Below, piece after piece: positions 11,194-21,763 of a DNA stretch of 64,000 nt; within the stretch, counting starts at the first letter, position 1; every line of letters begins with the position of its first letter. The notes beneath the pieces are model-generated. The model ran no database searches, was not told the origin of the DNA, and saw only the letters and a program-made list of their open reading frames with translations. The stretch is from the NCBI RefSeq assembly GCF_051014445.1, contig NW_027488388.1:496001-560000 (forward strand). The letters are read 5' to 3'. The DNA is from Colletes latitarsis. Taxonomy: Eukaryota > Arthropoda > Insecta > Hymenoptera > Colletidae. Both the position numbers and the translations under genes were made by a program.

Positions 11194-13075
11194 TAATTAA
11201 TGGCCGCGCCAGCCTCCTCCCGGCCGTCCGTCCCCGTAGCACCGTCCACCTCCATGGAGGACGATGCCACCGCCCTCGGCACCGGAGCCGGTGCAGCCCG
11301 CCTCTTCCTCTCCTTCCGGGAGGGGGGGGGGGGGAGCACTTCTTGCTCCCCACCCTGTGATCGGCTGGCCTCCCCATGTCCGCACACAGCGGGCAGTGGG
11401 GGGCCGCCGAGCACTGGCTCGCACGGTGCTCTTTGGCACCGCAGCGGTAACACTGACCGCTGCGGTCCACCGGCGAGGTGCACCACTGCCTCACGTGCCC
11501 CAATTCGAGGCAGCGGTGACACTGGAGCGGGCGCGGCGCGAGGAGTTCCACTCGCGCCGAAACCCACCCCACCAACACCCTCCCGGATTCCGCCACCTTA
11601 CGGGCGGCGGAGAGGGGGCACCGGGCCCACACTGACCCGAGGCCGGAGGGCGACCTGCGGATCTCTCCGATCCGCAGGTCCTCCACAGGACAGTCCCCCG
11701 CCCTCGCAAGGGCACGGGACACATCCTGTGCGCTGACCGAGTCGTCCAGCCCACAAACGCGCATCTCCGTGCGCTTCGTGGGCCGGGCGACCCGGACACC
11801 TCGCTCGCCCAGCTGCTCCCGGAGCCTCTGGGCGAGACGATCCGCCTTCGCACCGCCTTCTGCACCGGGGATCTCCAGCAAGAGACCCCCGGTCACGGCC
11901 CTCTTCGCCCTCACGGAGGCGATGCCCAGCTCTTCCAGGGAGATATTCTCCCTGGCGAGCCGCATTGCCTCCGCGAGGGTCAGGTCGCCCCCCTGCGCAA
12001 CGGTCAGCGTCACCGCTGCCGTTTTTGGGGGACGACCTGGTCGTGCCTTCCCGACCTTCGCGGCCTTTACCTTGGCCGCCGGCGGCGGAGGCGGAGGCTG
12101 CGGTTGCGAGGCCTTCCTCGCCGCCCGCTTCGCCTTCCGCCCCACCACCTCACTCCACGCCACCCCCCCTTGGGAGGGTGCTGTGGAGGACGCGACCACC
12201 GCGACCACGGGTACACCACCCCCCTTGGGGGTCGCGACCCGGGGCCCTGGTGCCGCAACGCTGGGCGGAGCCTTCACTCCGCCCTTCTTTGCCTTCCCCG
12301 ACTGTACCGGAACAGGTCGGGGAGGCACCGCCTTCCTGCTGACCGCACTTCCGGCGAGGAGCTCCTCCCGGAAGGCGGCCAGCTTGCCATCAATCATGTC
12401 CCCAATCCTCCTCAGAAGATCGTCTTCTGAGGAGGACGGGGACTTCTTCACGGGCGGAGTGCGGGTGGAGGGGCCCGCGGTGTCCCGCACCACTGCCGCC
12501 GCACTCCGCTTATTTACCTCCGCCGAGGGACGCGGCGGTGGAGGAGGAGGGAGAATGGGAGGGAGGGCCGCGCTGTTCCACAGCGCCTCTGCCCTCCTCC
12601 TCCCCTGTCGCTCCTCCTCCAACAGGAGCTGCAGACGGGCGTTCCGCCCTCTGAGCTCCCGCGCCGCCTCCCTCATTTCCTCCGCCGCGGCCTTCAGAGC
12701 CTCTGCCCCGCCGCTCTTCTGCCCCTTAAAAGAGCAGGCAGCGGCCACTTTCTCCACCCGCCTCAGGGACGAGGAGATTCTCTCCGATATCTCCTCGGTC
12801 ACCTCGTCCCTGAGGCAACTCAGTCTCACCGACGGGCTCATCGCCCCGCCCACCTCGACGACGACCTGCCCCGTCCTCTTCCTCTTAGAGCCTATGTGGC
12901 TCGTGCTGGAGGAGAAGGACGAGACCGACGCCGTCTCGTCGTCCTCCTCCACCCTCCACGAAGCCGGACCTGGCGCTGAGTGGGGCGCGAGTGCCGCCAC
13001 CCTAACCCCAACCCCGTCTCCGTGCTCCCCAGCCGACAAAACCCGCCCGATCCCCATTTTATTTTCTGTGTCCAT
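11193..13075 (-). pseudogene. E2 ORF1 (gag-like), C-terminal frameshift in a homopolymer
   Basis: ATG 13075 gives MDTENKMGIGRV, matching E3. The N-terminal acidic/serine region, coiled coil, proline-rich middle and three zinc knuckles (CHRCLELGHVRQWC, CYRCGAKEHRASQC, CPLCADMGRPADHRVGSKKC) are all intact. Just after the last knuckle the C tract at about 11321-11333 has 13 residues against 8 in E3. The original frame therefore runs on to 11066, and the proper C terminus (…DGREEAGAAIN, stop at 11193) lies in another frame. Only the short tail after the knuckles is affected. An assembly or sequencing error in the homopolymer is possible. Confidence 0.85.
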
Positions 13076-13355
13076 AATAGTCCCACGAGATGGTCGGGAA
13101 TAAAGGTCCAACCGGGCAGAGCCGCCTTACCCGGGTAAGCCTAATACTCCGGGGGTTCGGCAGGTTCCCCGGAGGTGGTCGCTTGGGATTGGGCCTTCTC
13201 CCCCAACCATGCATCCCATCGCCGCGCACCATAGCTTAGGATTGGAGGGCGATTTTATAGAGTCGCCATACTCGTGGCCCAGGCGGTTAAGCCAAGACCC
13301 CCGTTCCTCCTGCCGTCACGTACCATTCACAAAACCAATAGGGAATTGTGAATGG

Positions 13356-13458
13356 GTCGTTGTGACGACCAACAGGAGGCTTACGGTGTGTGTATGACTC
13401 GGGTACCCCGGGTTCGTTAAGCCCGTACTGCAGCTGAAAGGCTGGCAGCCCCTGAGGG
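13356..13458 (-). other. 103-bp structured 5' leader of E2
   Basis: Present at the 5' end of E2 and E3 but absent from E1. It contains several short inverted repeats in succession (plus-strand spelling): GTCGT-TGTG-ACGAC (13356-13369), CGGG...CCCG around 13410-13423, GGCTG-G-CAGCC and CCCCT-G-AGGGG at the end. The element's terminal bases are CCCTCAGGGG on its own strand. A 5' RNA-processing or translation element is possible. No known ribozyme fold was recognised by eye. Confidence 0.6.
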
Positions 13459-13459
13459 G

Positions 13460-13470
13460 AAGTCCCCGAC
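13460..13470 (+). repeat. 11-bp target-site duplication, right copy (E2 insertion)
   Basis: AAGTCCCCGAC, identical to 8854-8864. Element D ORF1 resumes here. Confidence 0.92.
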
Positions 13471-13585
13471 TTGCTCGAACTGTAAATCAAGAGGCAAGCA
13501 GCACAACCATAAGTCGCGAGACAAAAACTGCCCTGCCTATAAGGCAGCTTTAGACCTTGCAGTATCTCGTACCAATTATGGATAG
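13471..13585 (+). pseudogene. Element D ORF1, part 2: last zinc knuckle and C terminus
   Basis: In the phase of the part cut at 8864, this stretch reads TCSNCKSRGKQHNHKSRDKNCP, a CX2C...H...C zinc-knuckle-like motif, then PAYKAALDLAVSRTNYG and TAG at 13583-13585. This is the normal end of an R1-type ORF1. ORF2 begins about 30 bp downstream. Confidence 0.8.
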
Positions 13586-13613
13586 AAACGACCCGTAGAA
13601 TCCTCTAAGGCAA

Positions 13614-16600
13614 TTGCGCATCGCGCAGCATAATATGCGGCGTGCGCTAATTGTTCATGGTGAGGTGAGCGAGCTAATGCACACAAAGGAGATCGACGTG
13701 TTGCTCATGCAGGAACCTTACCAATTTCAGGGACAGATTCCAGGCTTTGGGCTCACGGCGAAGGTGATCGCCGAGAATGAAAGGGCTGTGGCCGCAATAG
13801 TGGTCAGAAACCCGGACATCTCGGTGGTAAAAATCACACAGCTGTGTGATACTCACACCTCCTGCGTTTGCATTAGCGGACCCTTCGGTAGTTTCTACCT
13901 CGTTAGCCAGTACTTTCAATGCTCGGAAGACATTGAACCAAGTCTGGCACGCTTGGAGAGGACACTCGATGCTCTCCAACACCGTCGAGTCGTGATAGCC
14001 GCGGACGTCAATGCCAAATCCCACCTTTGGGGGGGAGAAAGCGTTCGACCGGACACGCGAGGCGAGAAACTCGAAGAGTTTATCGCATTACACGACTTGA
14101 CGATTTTGAACGAGGCTGGGAGTATTCCTACATACTCTAGCCCTGCCGGTGAGTCATGGATCGATGTCACATTATCGACTCCAGACATGGCGACAATTGT
14201 GCGAAACTGGATGGTACACGAGGATTGGACCTCCAGTGACCACCGACTCATTGATTTTGTCTTACAGTTCACGGACGTGAATGAGAATCGAAGCCCACAG
14301 CCTCGATTCCGCACGTTGCATGCGAACTGGGAGCGATTTGATCAAGTTCTTCTTGAAGGCGCGAGGCAATTACCCCTCGGCACTGGTTGCCGCAGGGAAG
14401 TCGAACATCTAGCACAAGAGGTCGAGAAATCGATCATCGATGCGTGCAATGCCTCAATGCGCCCCAAGAAGTGGCATTCAAAGTCCGTCCATGGTGGACG
14501 GAAAATTTGACGAGAATGAAAGCGCGAGTCTATCGACTTAGACGAGCCTTTCAGCGCGAGAGGAACTCGGAGGAGAGAGCGGCAAAGCAGGCTGAGTATC
14601 GAACATCTAGACTCGCCTACACAGCCGCAGTGCGCGCTGCGAAAGCACAAAGCTGGCAGAACCTTGTGACGGAGCAGGGGAATAAAGAGCCATGGGGACT
14701 TGTTTACAAGATCGCCCAAAAGAAACTCTGTGTTGAGACTGCGGTCTCAAACATTCGAACGTCAGAAGGATATACGACTGACTGGGAAACGACTGCCTCG
14801 CAGCTCCTACAGGCGCTAATCCCGGACGACTCGTCCACGGATGAAACGCCGGAGCAAGCAAACACCAGAGCTGATGCTGCAACCGATCCGCCGACTGATG
14901 ACTGTCCAGTCTTCACGAGGAATGAGCTCGGAGCTGCAGTATCGCGCTTAAAGCGAGGCAAATGCCCTGGGCTGGACCGTATAGAGGCCGAAGTAGTTAA
15001 ATGTGCTTATGGATCCATCCATAGTGCTCTACTAAGACTTTACAAAGGGTGTCTAGCGCACGGGGTCTTCCCCGTTAGGTGGAAAATCGGCTCGATCAGA
15101 ACAATCTTGAAAGGGCCCGATAAACCAACAACGGATGTCAAGTCGTATAGACTGATATGCTTACTTTCCATCCTAGGCAAAGTATTAGAGAGACTAATGC
15201 TTAACCGAATGAGTAACATATTCCTAAACCCAGAACATAGTTCCGATCGGCAATATGGATTCAGGCCTGGACGATCCACGGAAGACGCCGTGGTGAAGCT
15301 CAGGGAATTGATATCCCAGCGAGAGGAACGATATGTGATGGGTCTCTCCTTCGACATCGCCGGAGCCTTTGATAATGTTTGGTGGCCAAGCATACTTCAG
15401 AAGCTGAAACGCCGGGGATGTCCCCGAAATCTTTATCGACTCATGGTCGACTACTTCGCTGACCGTACGGTTACAATAGTTTCCAAACACGGTAATGTGC
15501 GTAAGCAAGTCACCAAGGGCTGCCCACAGGGGTCGATACTCGGTCCGAGCTGCTGGAACCTAGTCTTTGACGAAGTTCTGCAGCTCCTATCAAACGAACA
15601 CCTGGCTTGCGAGCCAATAGCCTACGCTGACGACTTACTCGTGGTATTCTACGGAAACTCGAGGAATCAGTTGCAGCAAAGAGGGCAAAGAGTCGCGGAT
15701 ACAATTTCTGAGTGGTGCGCCACGCAGAAACTTACACTATCCGCGACTAAGACCGAGATGACTCTCTTGAAAGGAAATCTGGATAGAGAACGACCTCCTG
15801 TGATAAAGATAAACAGGAGAAGTGTGGCACTCAAGCAAACCATAAGGTACTTGGGTGTTCACATCGATGCGCGAATGGGAGTAAGATCCCACGTCGAATA
15901 CTTGAATGCCAAAGTCATGCGAACGTTTTATACGCTAGCAAGACTTGCTCGATCAAACTGGGGATTGGGACACAGAACCATGCGTACTTTGTACAAAGGT
16001 CTCTTCGTCCCGATCACGACATACGCCGCCGCCGGATGGGTAGACATGCTCACCTCTGTGACAAGAACTAAACTTGCCAGGGCGCAGAGACATGTTTTGC
16101 TCGCCGTCACCAAGGCCTATCGCACGGTATCTACCGACGCGATCACTGTGATCGCCGGGACGATGCCGATAGACTTGGTGTTAGTGGAGCGCGCGTGTGC
16201 TTACCAGATTAGAAGACGAATCAATATCGAAGTCGGAAATTGTCGAATAAGTCGAGCCGATTTGGCGGCTGGAGAAGTAACCGCTGCTCAGGCGAAAGCC
16301 TTGGTGCGAGCGGAACTTCTCAATATGTGGCAAACGAGATGGTCGTCATTGGAGAAAGGTAGGGTCACCTGCCGCTACTTCTCTGATGTATCTGACCGTC
16401 TCAATGCAAGCTGGGTGATCTTGGATCACTACGTGGTACAATTCCTAAGCGGGCACGGAGATTTCCGAGCCAAGCTCAAGGAATTTGCTTTAGTACCGCA
16501 CGAGAATTGCGACTGTGGCCAAGTGGAAACACCAAACCACGTCCTATTCGAGTGCCGGAGGTACCGAGACGCGCGAGAACTCCTGAGACATGCGGCTGAA

Positions 16601-16774
16601 GAAACTGGCCATCCGTGGCCTGACCGTAGCCGATCTTGTAACACAAGACCTATACAGGGAGTTCCGGACATATACGCGCTCGGTACTACTTACGAAAGCA
16701 GGGCGAAACCAAAATCGCCATTGAACGCATTACGCTACGTAACAGAACGAGAGAAGTCTGCGGATTCTCTTTAA
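13614..16774 (+). pseudogene. Element D ORF2: endonuclease and reverse transcriptase with one frameshift
   Basis: Endonuclease part 13614-14510: IAQHNMRRA (catalytic Asn region), MQEPYQFQG, IAADVNAKSHLWGG and SSDHRLIDF are all present. The open frame begins with TTG at 13614 and the first ATG is 13635, so the true start is uncertain. The frame changes once between about 14440 and 14510. From there an uninterrupted frame (part of the frame 14387-16774) carries RT motifs LKRGKCPGLDRIEAE, YRLICLLSILGKVLERL, FRPGRSTEDAV, motif A FDIAGAFDNVWW, motif B GCPQGSILGPSCWN and motif C YADDLLVVF, then a C-terminal zinc finger CDCGQVETPNHVLFEC. Catalytic aspartates of the RT are intact. Apart from the single frameshift this ORF looks recent. 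Confidence 0.88.
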
Positions 16775-17067
16775 GAACCATGCTTGAAAATGTACTCGAA
16801 CGGATGCTAGGTCATGTGCTTCGGCAATGACCTCCTCGGGCCGGGATACAAGCCCCGCTTGCTTCGGCAAGCGTTCCTGGATTGGGTTGGACTCGAGGTG
16901 GCAGCAGGTTTCGACGTCGTTAACCTCCAAAACGCATAACGACGCGTGAAAAGTAGATGCCCGAACATCAGGCAAAATGTAGTTGCTGGTATAGACCTAC
17001 GGTCTGAGGTACAGCATAGTCCCCAAGTGGCAATCGCGCTTGGACAGAATAACGGCTACACACTACA
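16775..17067 (+). other. 3' UTR of element D
   Basis: About 290 bp between the ORF2 stop and the right target-site duplication. It ends with ACACACTACA-type sequence rather than a long poly(A). The repeated phrase GCTTCGGCAA occurs near 16818 and 16860. No gene is visible. Confidence 0.7.
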
Positions 17068-17081
17068 TGTCTCAGGGCAGT
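17068..17081 (+). repeat. 14-bp target-site duplication, right copy (element D insertion)
   Basis: TGTCTCAGGGCAGT, identical to 5797-5810. Confidence 0.95.
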
Positions 17082-18047
17082 CGTCGGGGATTATCTCCAC
17101 GGCAGGTGGATCGAGTATCCGGGCCGGGATGGTGATATGCGGAGGGAGGTCTACTGCGGGGTTCCGCAGGGGTCGGTCCTCGGGCCACTCCTGTGGAACA
17201 TCGCGTACGACGCGGTGTTGCAGGCCGACCTCCCCGACGGCGTCAGTGCCGTGTGTTACGCAGATGACACACTGGTGCTGACCGTCGGGGCTCAGTGGGG
17301 GAGGGCCAAGCGCCTCGCCGAGGAGGGGGCGCAACGCGTCGTCGACCGGATCAGGGGGATGGGGATGACGGTGGCGGTCCATAAGACCGAGGTGATAGCG
17401 TTCCACTCACCTCGGCAGGATCCGCCACCCCCTCTGATCCGGGTGGGTGGGGCTGATATCGAGGTGAAGCCCCGGATGAGGTACCTGGGGCTGATCCTCG
17501 ATAGCCACTGGCGCTTCGAGGAGCATTTCCGCTGCCTGGTTCCCCGGTTGGAGTGGATGGCCTCGGCTTTAGGCCGGATCATCCCCAACCTGGGGGGCCC
17601 GGCGGGACGAGTTCGCCGCCTCTATGTGGCAATGGTTCAGTCGGTGGCCCTATACGGGGCCCCCGTCTGGGCGGACGACCTGGCGGCCTCCCGGCGCAGC
17701 ATGACGATGCTGCGTCGGGTGCAGAGGCGGATGGCGCTGAGGGTCGTCCGCGGCTACCGGACCGTGTCGCATGAGGCGGTAACGGTTCTTGCGGGGATGC
17801 TGCCCATGGATCTCCTCGCGCGGTCGCACGCGATGATGTATCGTCATCGTGTCGACCGTCGCGCGGGAGTGGGGGCGGTGCCGAGAGAGCAGGAACCTGC
17901 TTGGGGCGATTTGAAGCGCCAGGCCCGGCAGTTCGTGGTGCTCGCGTGGCAGGAGCGGTTGGCCCTGCCAACTGCGGGGCACCGGACAGTCGGGGCTGTT
18001 CGGCCACTCCTGTGTGAGTGGCTGGACAGAGGCCATGGAAGCCTTAC
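17082..18047 (+). mobile_element. Family-E copy E1, segment 2 (central and C-terminal RT)
   Basis: Continues E1 ORF2 in the same codon phase as 5005-5810. It carries RT motif B (CGVPQGSVLGPLLWN), motif C (CYADDTLVL), the following KTEVIAFHSPRQ region and a thumb/connection region rich in arginine. No stop codon interrupts it. The segment ends at the 13-bp duplication 18035-18047, where E3 inserted. Confidence 0.9.
17082..18047 (+). pseudogene. E1 ORF2, part 2: RT motifs B and C
   Basis: The same frame as part 1 (5005-5810) and part 3 (24038-24401) once D, E3 and one copy of each duplication are removed. The YADD catalytic box and the PQG motif are intact. A reader seeing 17137-18047 alone would take it for a truncated RT. 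It is the middle of a reading frame split over three places. Confidence 0.88.
18035..18047 (+). repeat. 13-bp target-site duplication, left copy (E3 insertion)
   Basis: ATGGAAGCCTTAC at 18035-18047 is repeated at 24025-24037. Up to two more T residues are shared but merge with the poly(T). Confidence 0.94.
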
Positions 18048-18071
18048 TTTTTTTTTTTTTTTTTTTTTTTT

Positions 18072-18590
18072 GTCGTGGGGAAAATCTTCGAAAGACTCCC
18101 TCCCACCTCCTTGGGGAGAGGTGGGAGGGGTGTGTGGGATTCCCCGCGCCCGTACAACGACAGGCGCGGGACCTACCCACTAAAAACCCCACGGTGACCC
18201 TTCGGCACGCTTTGGGAGGATACCGGGAATCGCTCGAAGCATTCTTCCGGTATCCTCCCCGTGCCCGCGCTTCCGCGCCCATCCCCCGGGGGGACAATCG
18301 GTCCCCCCAGTAGACACACTGCCTCATAGCGGCGGGACGGGGCCACTCCATCCCGCCGCTATCCGTCCCGGGGCCGCGTTTAGTGGCGGCTGCGAGCCCC
18401 AACTCGCAACCGCCCGCGACTCCGTTTCCACCCCTCGGCGGCCGGGCGTTCATGGCCGCACCAGACCGCCGAGGGTGCCTCCCCTTGCGTCGGACCGGTA
18501 GGGGGAGGCTCTCCTACCCCCAACCGGTCCGACCCGGCGCCGCCTGGCGGAAGGAGGGTCCCCTCAGGACCCCCCTCCCAGCCTAGGTCA
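18072..18590 (-). other. 3' UTR of E3, hairpin-rich
   Basis: Matches the E2 3' UTR base for base over most of its length, with the same stems (for example GGGAGGATACCGG with CCGGTATCCTCCC at 18214-18226 and 18247-18259). The final 23 bases before the poly(A) are also found in E0. Confidence 0.75.
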
Positions 18591-21500
18591 TCAGCCACGC
18601 CGAGGCGGCCGCCCGCGACGCCTCGCGACCGGGCGACGACCTCGGGCCACCGCACGAGCGCGAGCTTCAGCGCGCCGCTGAAGCTCGCGCTCCCTCCCCG
18701 CGGCCTCCTTCTGCAACATTACGTTCTCGCAGAAGGAGGCCACGGCCCTCCACTTCTCCTCGCTGCCGAGCATGGCGCGCACCACGCCCGGCAGCGAGAC
18801 ATCCCGCCCGACGACGCCGACCAGGACACGGCGCTCCCCCTCCCACGCGGGGCATACCTCCAGGGTATGATCCGCCGTGTCCTGCTCAGCGTCGCAGTGG
18901 CAGCAACGCGCCGTCGGCTCCTTCCCTATCCGGCACAGGTATCTTCCGAAGCTGCCATGCCCGGAAAATACCTGTGCCAGCCGGTAGGTGAGGCTGCCAT
19001 GGCCTCTGTCCAGCCACTCCTTCAGGAGTGGCCGAACAGCCCCGACAGTCCGGTGCCCCGCGGTTGGCAGAGCCAGCCGCTCCTGCCACGCGAGCAACAC
19101 GGACTGCCGGGCCTGGCGCTTCAAATCGCCCCAAGCAGGTTCCTGCCCGCCCGGGACCGCCCCCACCCCCGCGCGTCGGTCGACGCGGTGCCGGTATATC
19201 ACCGCGTGCGACCGCGCGAGCAGGTCCATGGGCGGCATCCCCGCTAGAACCGTCGCCGCCTCATGTGACATGGTCCGATACCCGCGGACGACCCTGAGCG
19301 CCACGCGCCTTTGCACCCGACGCAGCATAGTCATGCTGCGCCGGGAGGCAGCCAGGTCGTCCGCCCAGACGGGGGCCCCGTACAGGGCCACCGACTGGAC
19401 CATTGCCACATAGAGGCGACGAACTCGGCCCGCCGGGCCCCCCAGGTTGGGCAGGATCCGGCCCAGAGCCGCAACCATCCTTTCCAACCGGGGGACCAGG
19501 CAGCGGAAATGCTTCTCGAAACGCCAGTGGCTAACGAGGATCAGCCCTAGATACCTGACCTGGGGCTTCACCTCGATGTCAGCCCCACCCACCCGAATCA
19601 GAGGGGGTGGCGGATCTTGCCGAGGTGAATGAAACGCAATCACCTCGGTCTTATGGACCGCCACCGTCATCCCCATCCCCCTGATCCGGTGGACGACGCG
19701 TTGCGACCCCTCCTCCGCGCGACGCATGGCCCTCCCCCAGTGCGCCCCGACGGCCAGCACCAGTGTGTCATCCGCATAACACACCGTGCTGACGCCGTCG
19801 GGGAGGCCGGCCCGCAACACCGAGTCGTACGCGATGTTCCACAGGAGTGGCCCGAGGACCGACCCCTGCGGAACACCGCAGTACACCTCCCTCCGCATAT
19901 CACCATCCCGGCCCGGATACTCGATCCACCTGCCGCGGAGATAATCCCCGACGACCGCCCTGAGACAAGGGGGGACTCGATGATATTCGAGTCCCCTCCT
20001 TATCTCTTCCCAGGGGAGGGTGTTAAAGGCATTGGCAATATCCAAGGATATGCCACCCCTCCCCGGGAGACGGCCGCCTCCGAGAGGGCCCTCACACGAC
20101 CTACCGCGTCGATAGTCGATCGGCCCCCCCGGAAACCGAACTGGCAGTCGGCCAGACCGGGATCACCCCGCGACAGGTGCTCGACGAGGCGGGCAGCAAT
20201 CACACGCTCGAAGAGCTTGCCCACCTCGTCGAGGAGACAAATGGGCCGGTATGCGGATGGAGACTCCGCGGGCCGACCCTCCTTCCGGAGGAGGACCATC
20301 CTCGCCACCTTCCAACTGGGGGGGAATCGCCCGTCCCTCAAGCAGCGGTCGAACAACCGCCTGAGGTCGGCCCCAAGGACGCCCTGGGTCAAGACCCAAA
20401 CCCGGCCGGGCACACCATCCGGACCCGGGGCCGTGTTATGAACCCCGAGCCGTCTGATGGCCGCTGCCAGCTCCTCCTGCGTGACCCCCAGCTCGGCCGT
20501 CCACTCCACTGGGACAGCCGCCGCCGCCGGAGGACGCGGTCCCCTCTCCCCAATTGGGAAGAGTGTATTGACCACGTCCTCCAGCAGCCGGGGGTCAAGA
20601 CCCTCGGTGACGGGGGGCGCCCACGGGCGGAGCTTATTCAGCACCACCTTATATGGGCGCCCCCATGGATCGTCATCAAGGGTCTGGAGGAGCTCCTTCC
20701 ATGCCTGGGTCTTGGCCCGTTTGATGGCGACCTGCAGAGCAACCCGCGCCACGCGGTATGCTCCATACAGGTCATCAGCTGCCCTCGCTCGCGCCACGCC
20801 GTCGCCTGTACGTTGACGACGGCGCGCGCGGGTGTACTGGCGTCGGGCGCTGACAGTCGCGACTCGCAACTCCGCGATCGCGTCCGACCACCAGTACACC
20901 GCCCGGCGAGGAGAAGCCCGCCCGACCCGAGGCATCGCCGCGTCGCAAATACCCGCGACCAATGCTCCGAGCCGGGCGACCTCCTCCTCTATGCTCGGCA
21001 ACTCGGCCGCTCCCTGCGGCCAAGTTGCAGCGAGGGCAGCTGCCATCAGGGCGTCCTTGTCCAGGCGCCGAAGCGCCCAGCGGCGTGGTGGGGTGCCACG
21101 CAGGCGGCCGTGTCGGGATGCACTCGCGGCGGCAGAGACCTCCATCCGGATGTACCGGTGATCGGAGAGTGTCTCTGCCCCCGCGAGCACGTGCCAACCC
21201 GACACCATGCGCACGGCGTTGGGGGTCGCGAATTCAACATCCACGATGGACCCCCCATATCGCCGCACGCATGTGTGCTCCGACCCCCGGTTCAATACCC
21301 GGAGGTCGAGCCCCGCCGCCCAATCGCCCAGGATCCCGCCGCGAACGGAGGTCCTGGGGGATCCCCAAGCCACCGACTTGGCATTAAAATCCCCCAGGAC
21401 CAGCACCGGCCGGGCCGCGTAGCGCTGCACGCATGCCGCGACCTCGGCCAAGTACAGCTCGAACGCAGCGTGACCGCTACTGGGCGAAATGTAGCACCCC

Positions 21501-21763
21501 ACCACAGCGACTCCCCCCCAGTCCACGGCGACGAATCCCCGACCGCGCTCCAACAAGGAGAACGGTGGGGACCCGTCGCCCCCTCCCCATACCGTCGCCA
21601 CCAAGCCGTCCGCGTCGCCCACCCAATGAGGGTGATCAGGGACGCGGTACGGCTCGGCGGCGACCGCCAGGCCAACCCCCCACTCCGCGAGGACTTGGGA
21701 CATCAAGTCCTGTGCCGCGCGGCAGTGGTTGAGGTTGGCCTGGAGGAGGAGGCGGGGCGGCAT
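18591..21763 (-). pseudogene. E3 ORF2: endonuclease, reverse transcriptase and CCHC, one 7-bp deletion
   Basis: Begins at ATG 21763, overlapping the ORF1 stop by one base (TAATG). Endonuclease: QANLNH (Asn10), AEPYRVP (Glu37), LGDFNAKS (Asp125, Asn127), SDHRYI (Asp201, His202). RT: NTAPGPDGVPG, YRPICLLDEVGKLFERV, FRGGRSTIDAV, motif A DIANAF, motif B CGVPQGSVLGPLLWN, motif C CYADDTLVL. C terminus: CCHCDAEQDTADHTLEVC zinc finger and a basic tail, stop TGA at 18591-18593. Relative to E1, 7 bases are missing just before motif A (near 20045-20060), so the N-terminal frame ends about 20000 and the rest continues in another frame from about 20045. Restored length would be about 1,059 residues, normal for R1-type ORF2. 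Confidence 0.9.

Larger units (their letters stand above)
8865..13458 (-). mobile_element. Family-E element, copy E2: young minus-strand copy with an RT deletion
   Basis: Inserted in the zinc-knuckle region of D ORF1 and framed by an 11-bp duplication. Read on the minus strand, the order is a 103-bp leader (13458-13356), hairpin and 5' UTR, ORF1 from ATG 13075, ORF2 from ATG 11193, a 3' UTR (9416-8901) and 36 A residues (8900-8865). It is nearly identical to E3 except for a 1,400-bp deletion in the RT (junction near 9642, corresponding to E3 18813-20212) and two homopolymer length differences that break the frames. It cannot supply its own reverse transcriptase. If the deletion predates insertion, it moved by using machinery from another copy. 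Confidence 0.93.
5811..17067 (+). mobile_element. Element D: second R1-clade non-LTR retrotransposon, interrupted by E2
   Basis: An 11,257-bp insertion flanked by the 14-bp duplication. Without the nested E2 it is about 6.65 kb: a 1.6-kb 5' UTR, gag-like ORF1 (7415 to 13585 across E2), ORF2 with EN and RT (13614-16774) and a 0.3-kb 3' UTR without a long poly(A). Base composition is much less GC-rich than family E and its proteins are only distantly similar to family E, so it is a separate family. The domain order (ORF1 zinc knuckles, APE endonuclease, RT, C-terminal CCHC) and a 14-bp duplication fit the R1 clade. A finer family name needs a phylogeny. Confidence 0.88.

Noticed and set aside
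5811..17067. Element D as a true rDNA R1 insertion
   Set aside because: Flanks are family-E ORF2, not 28S rRNA. No rRNA sequence is present in the window.
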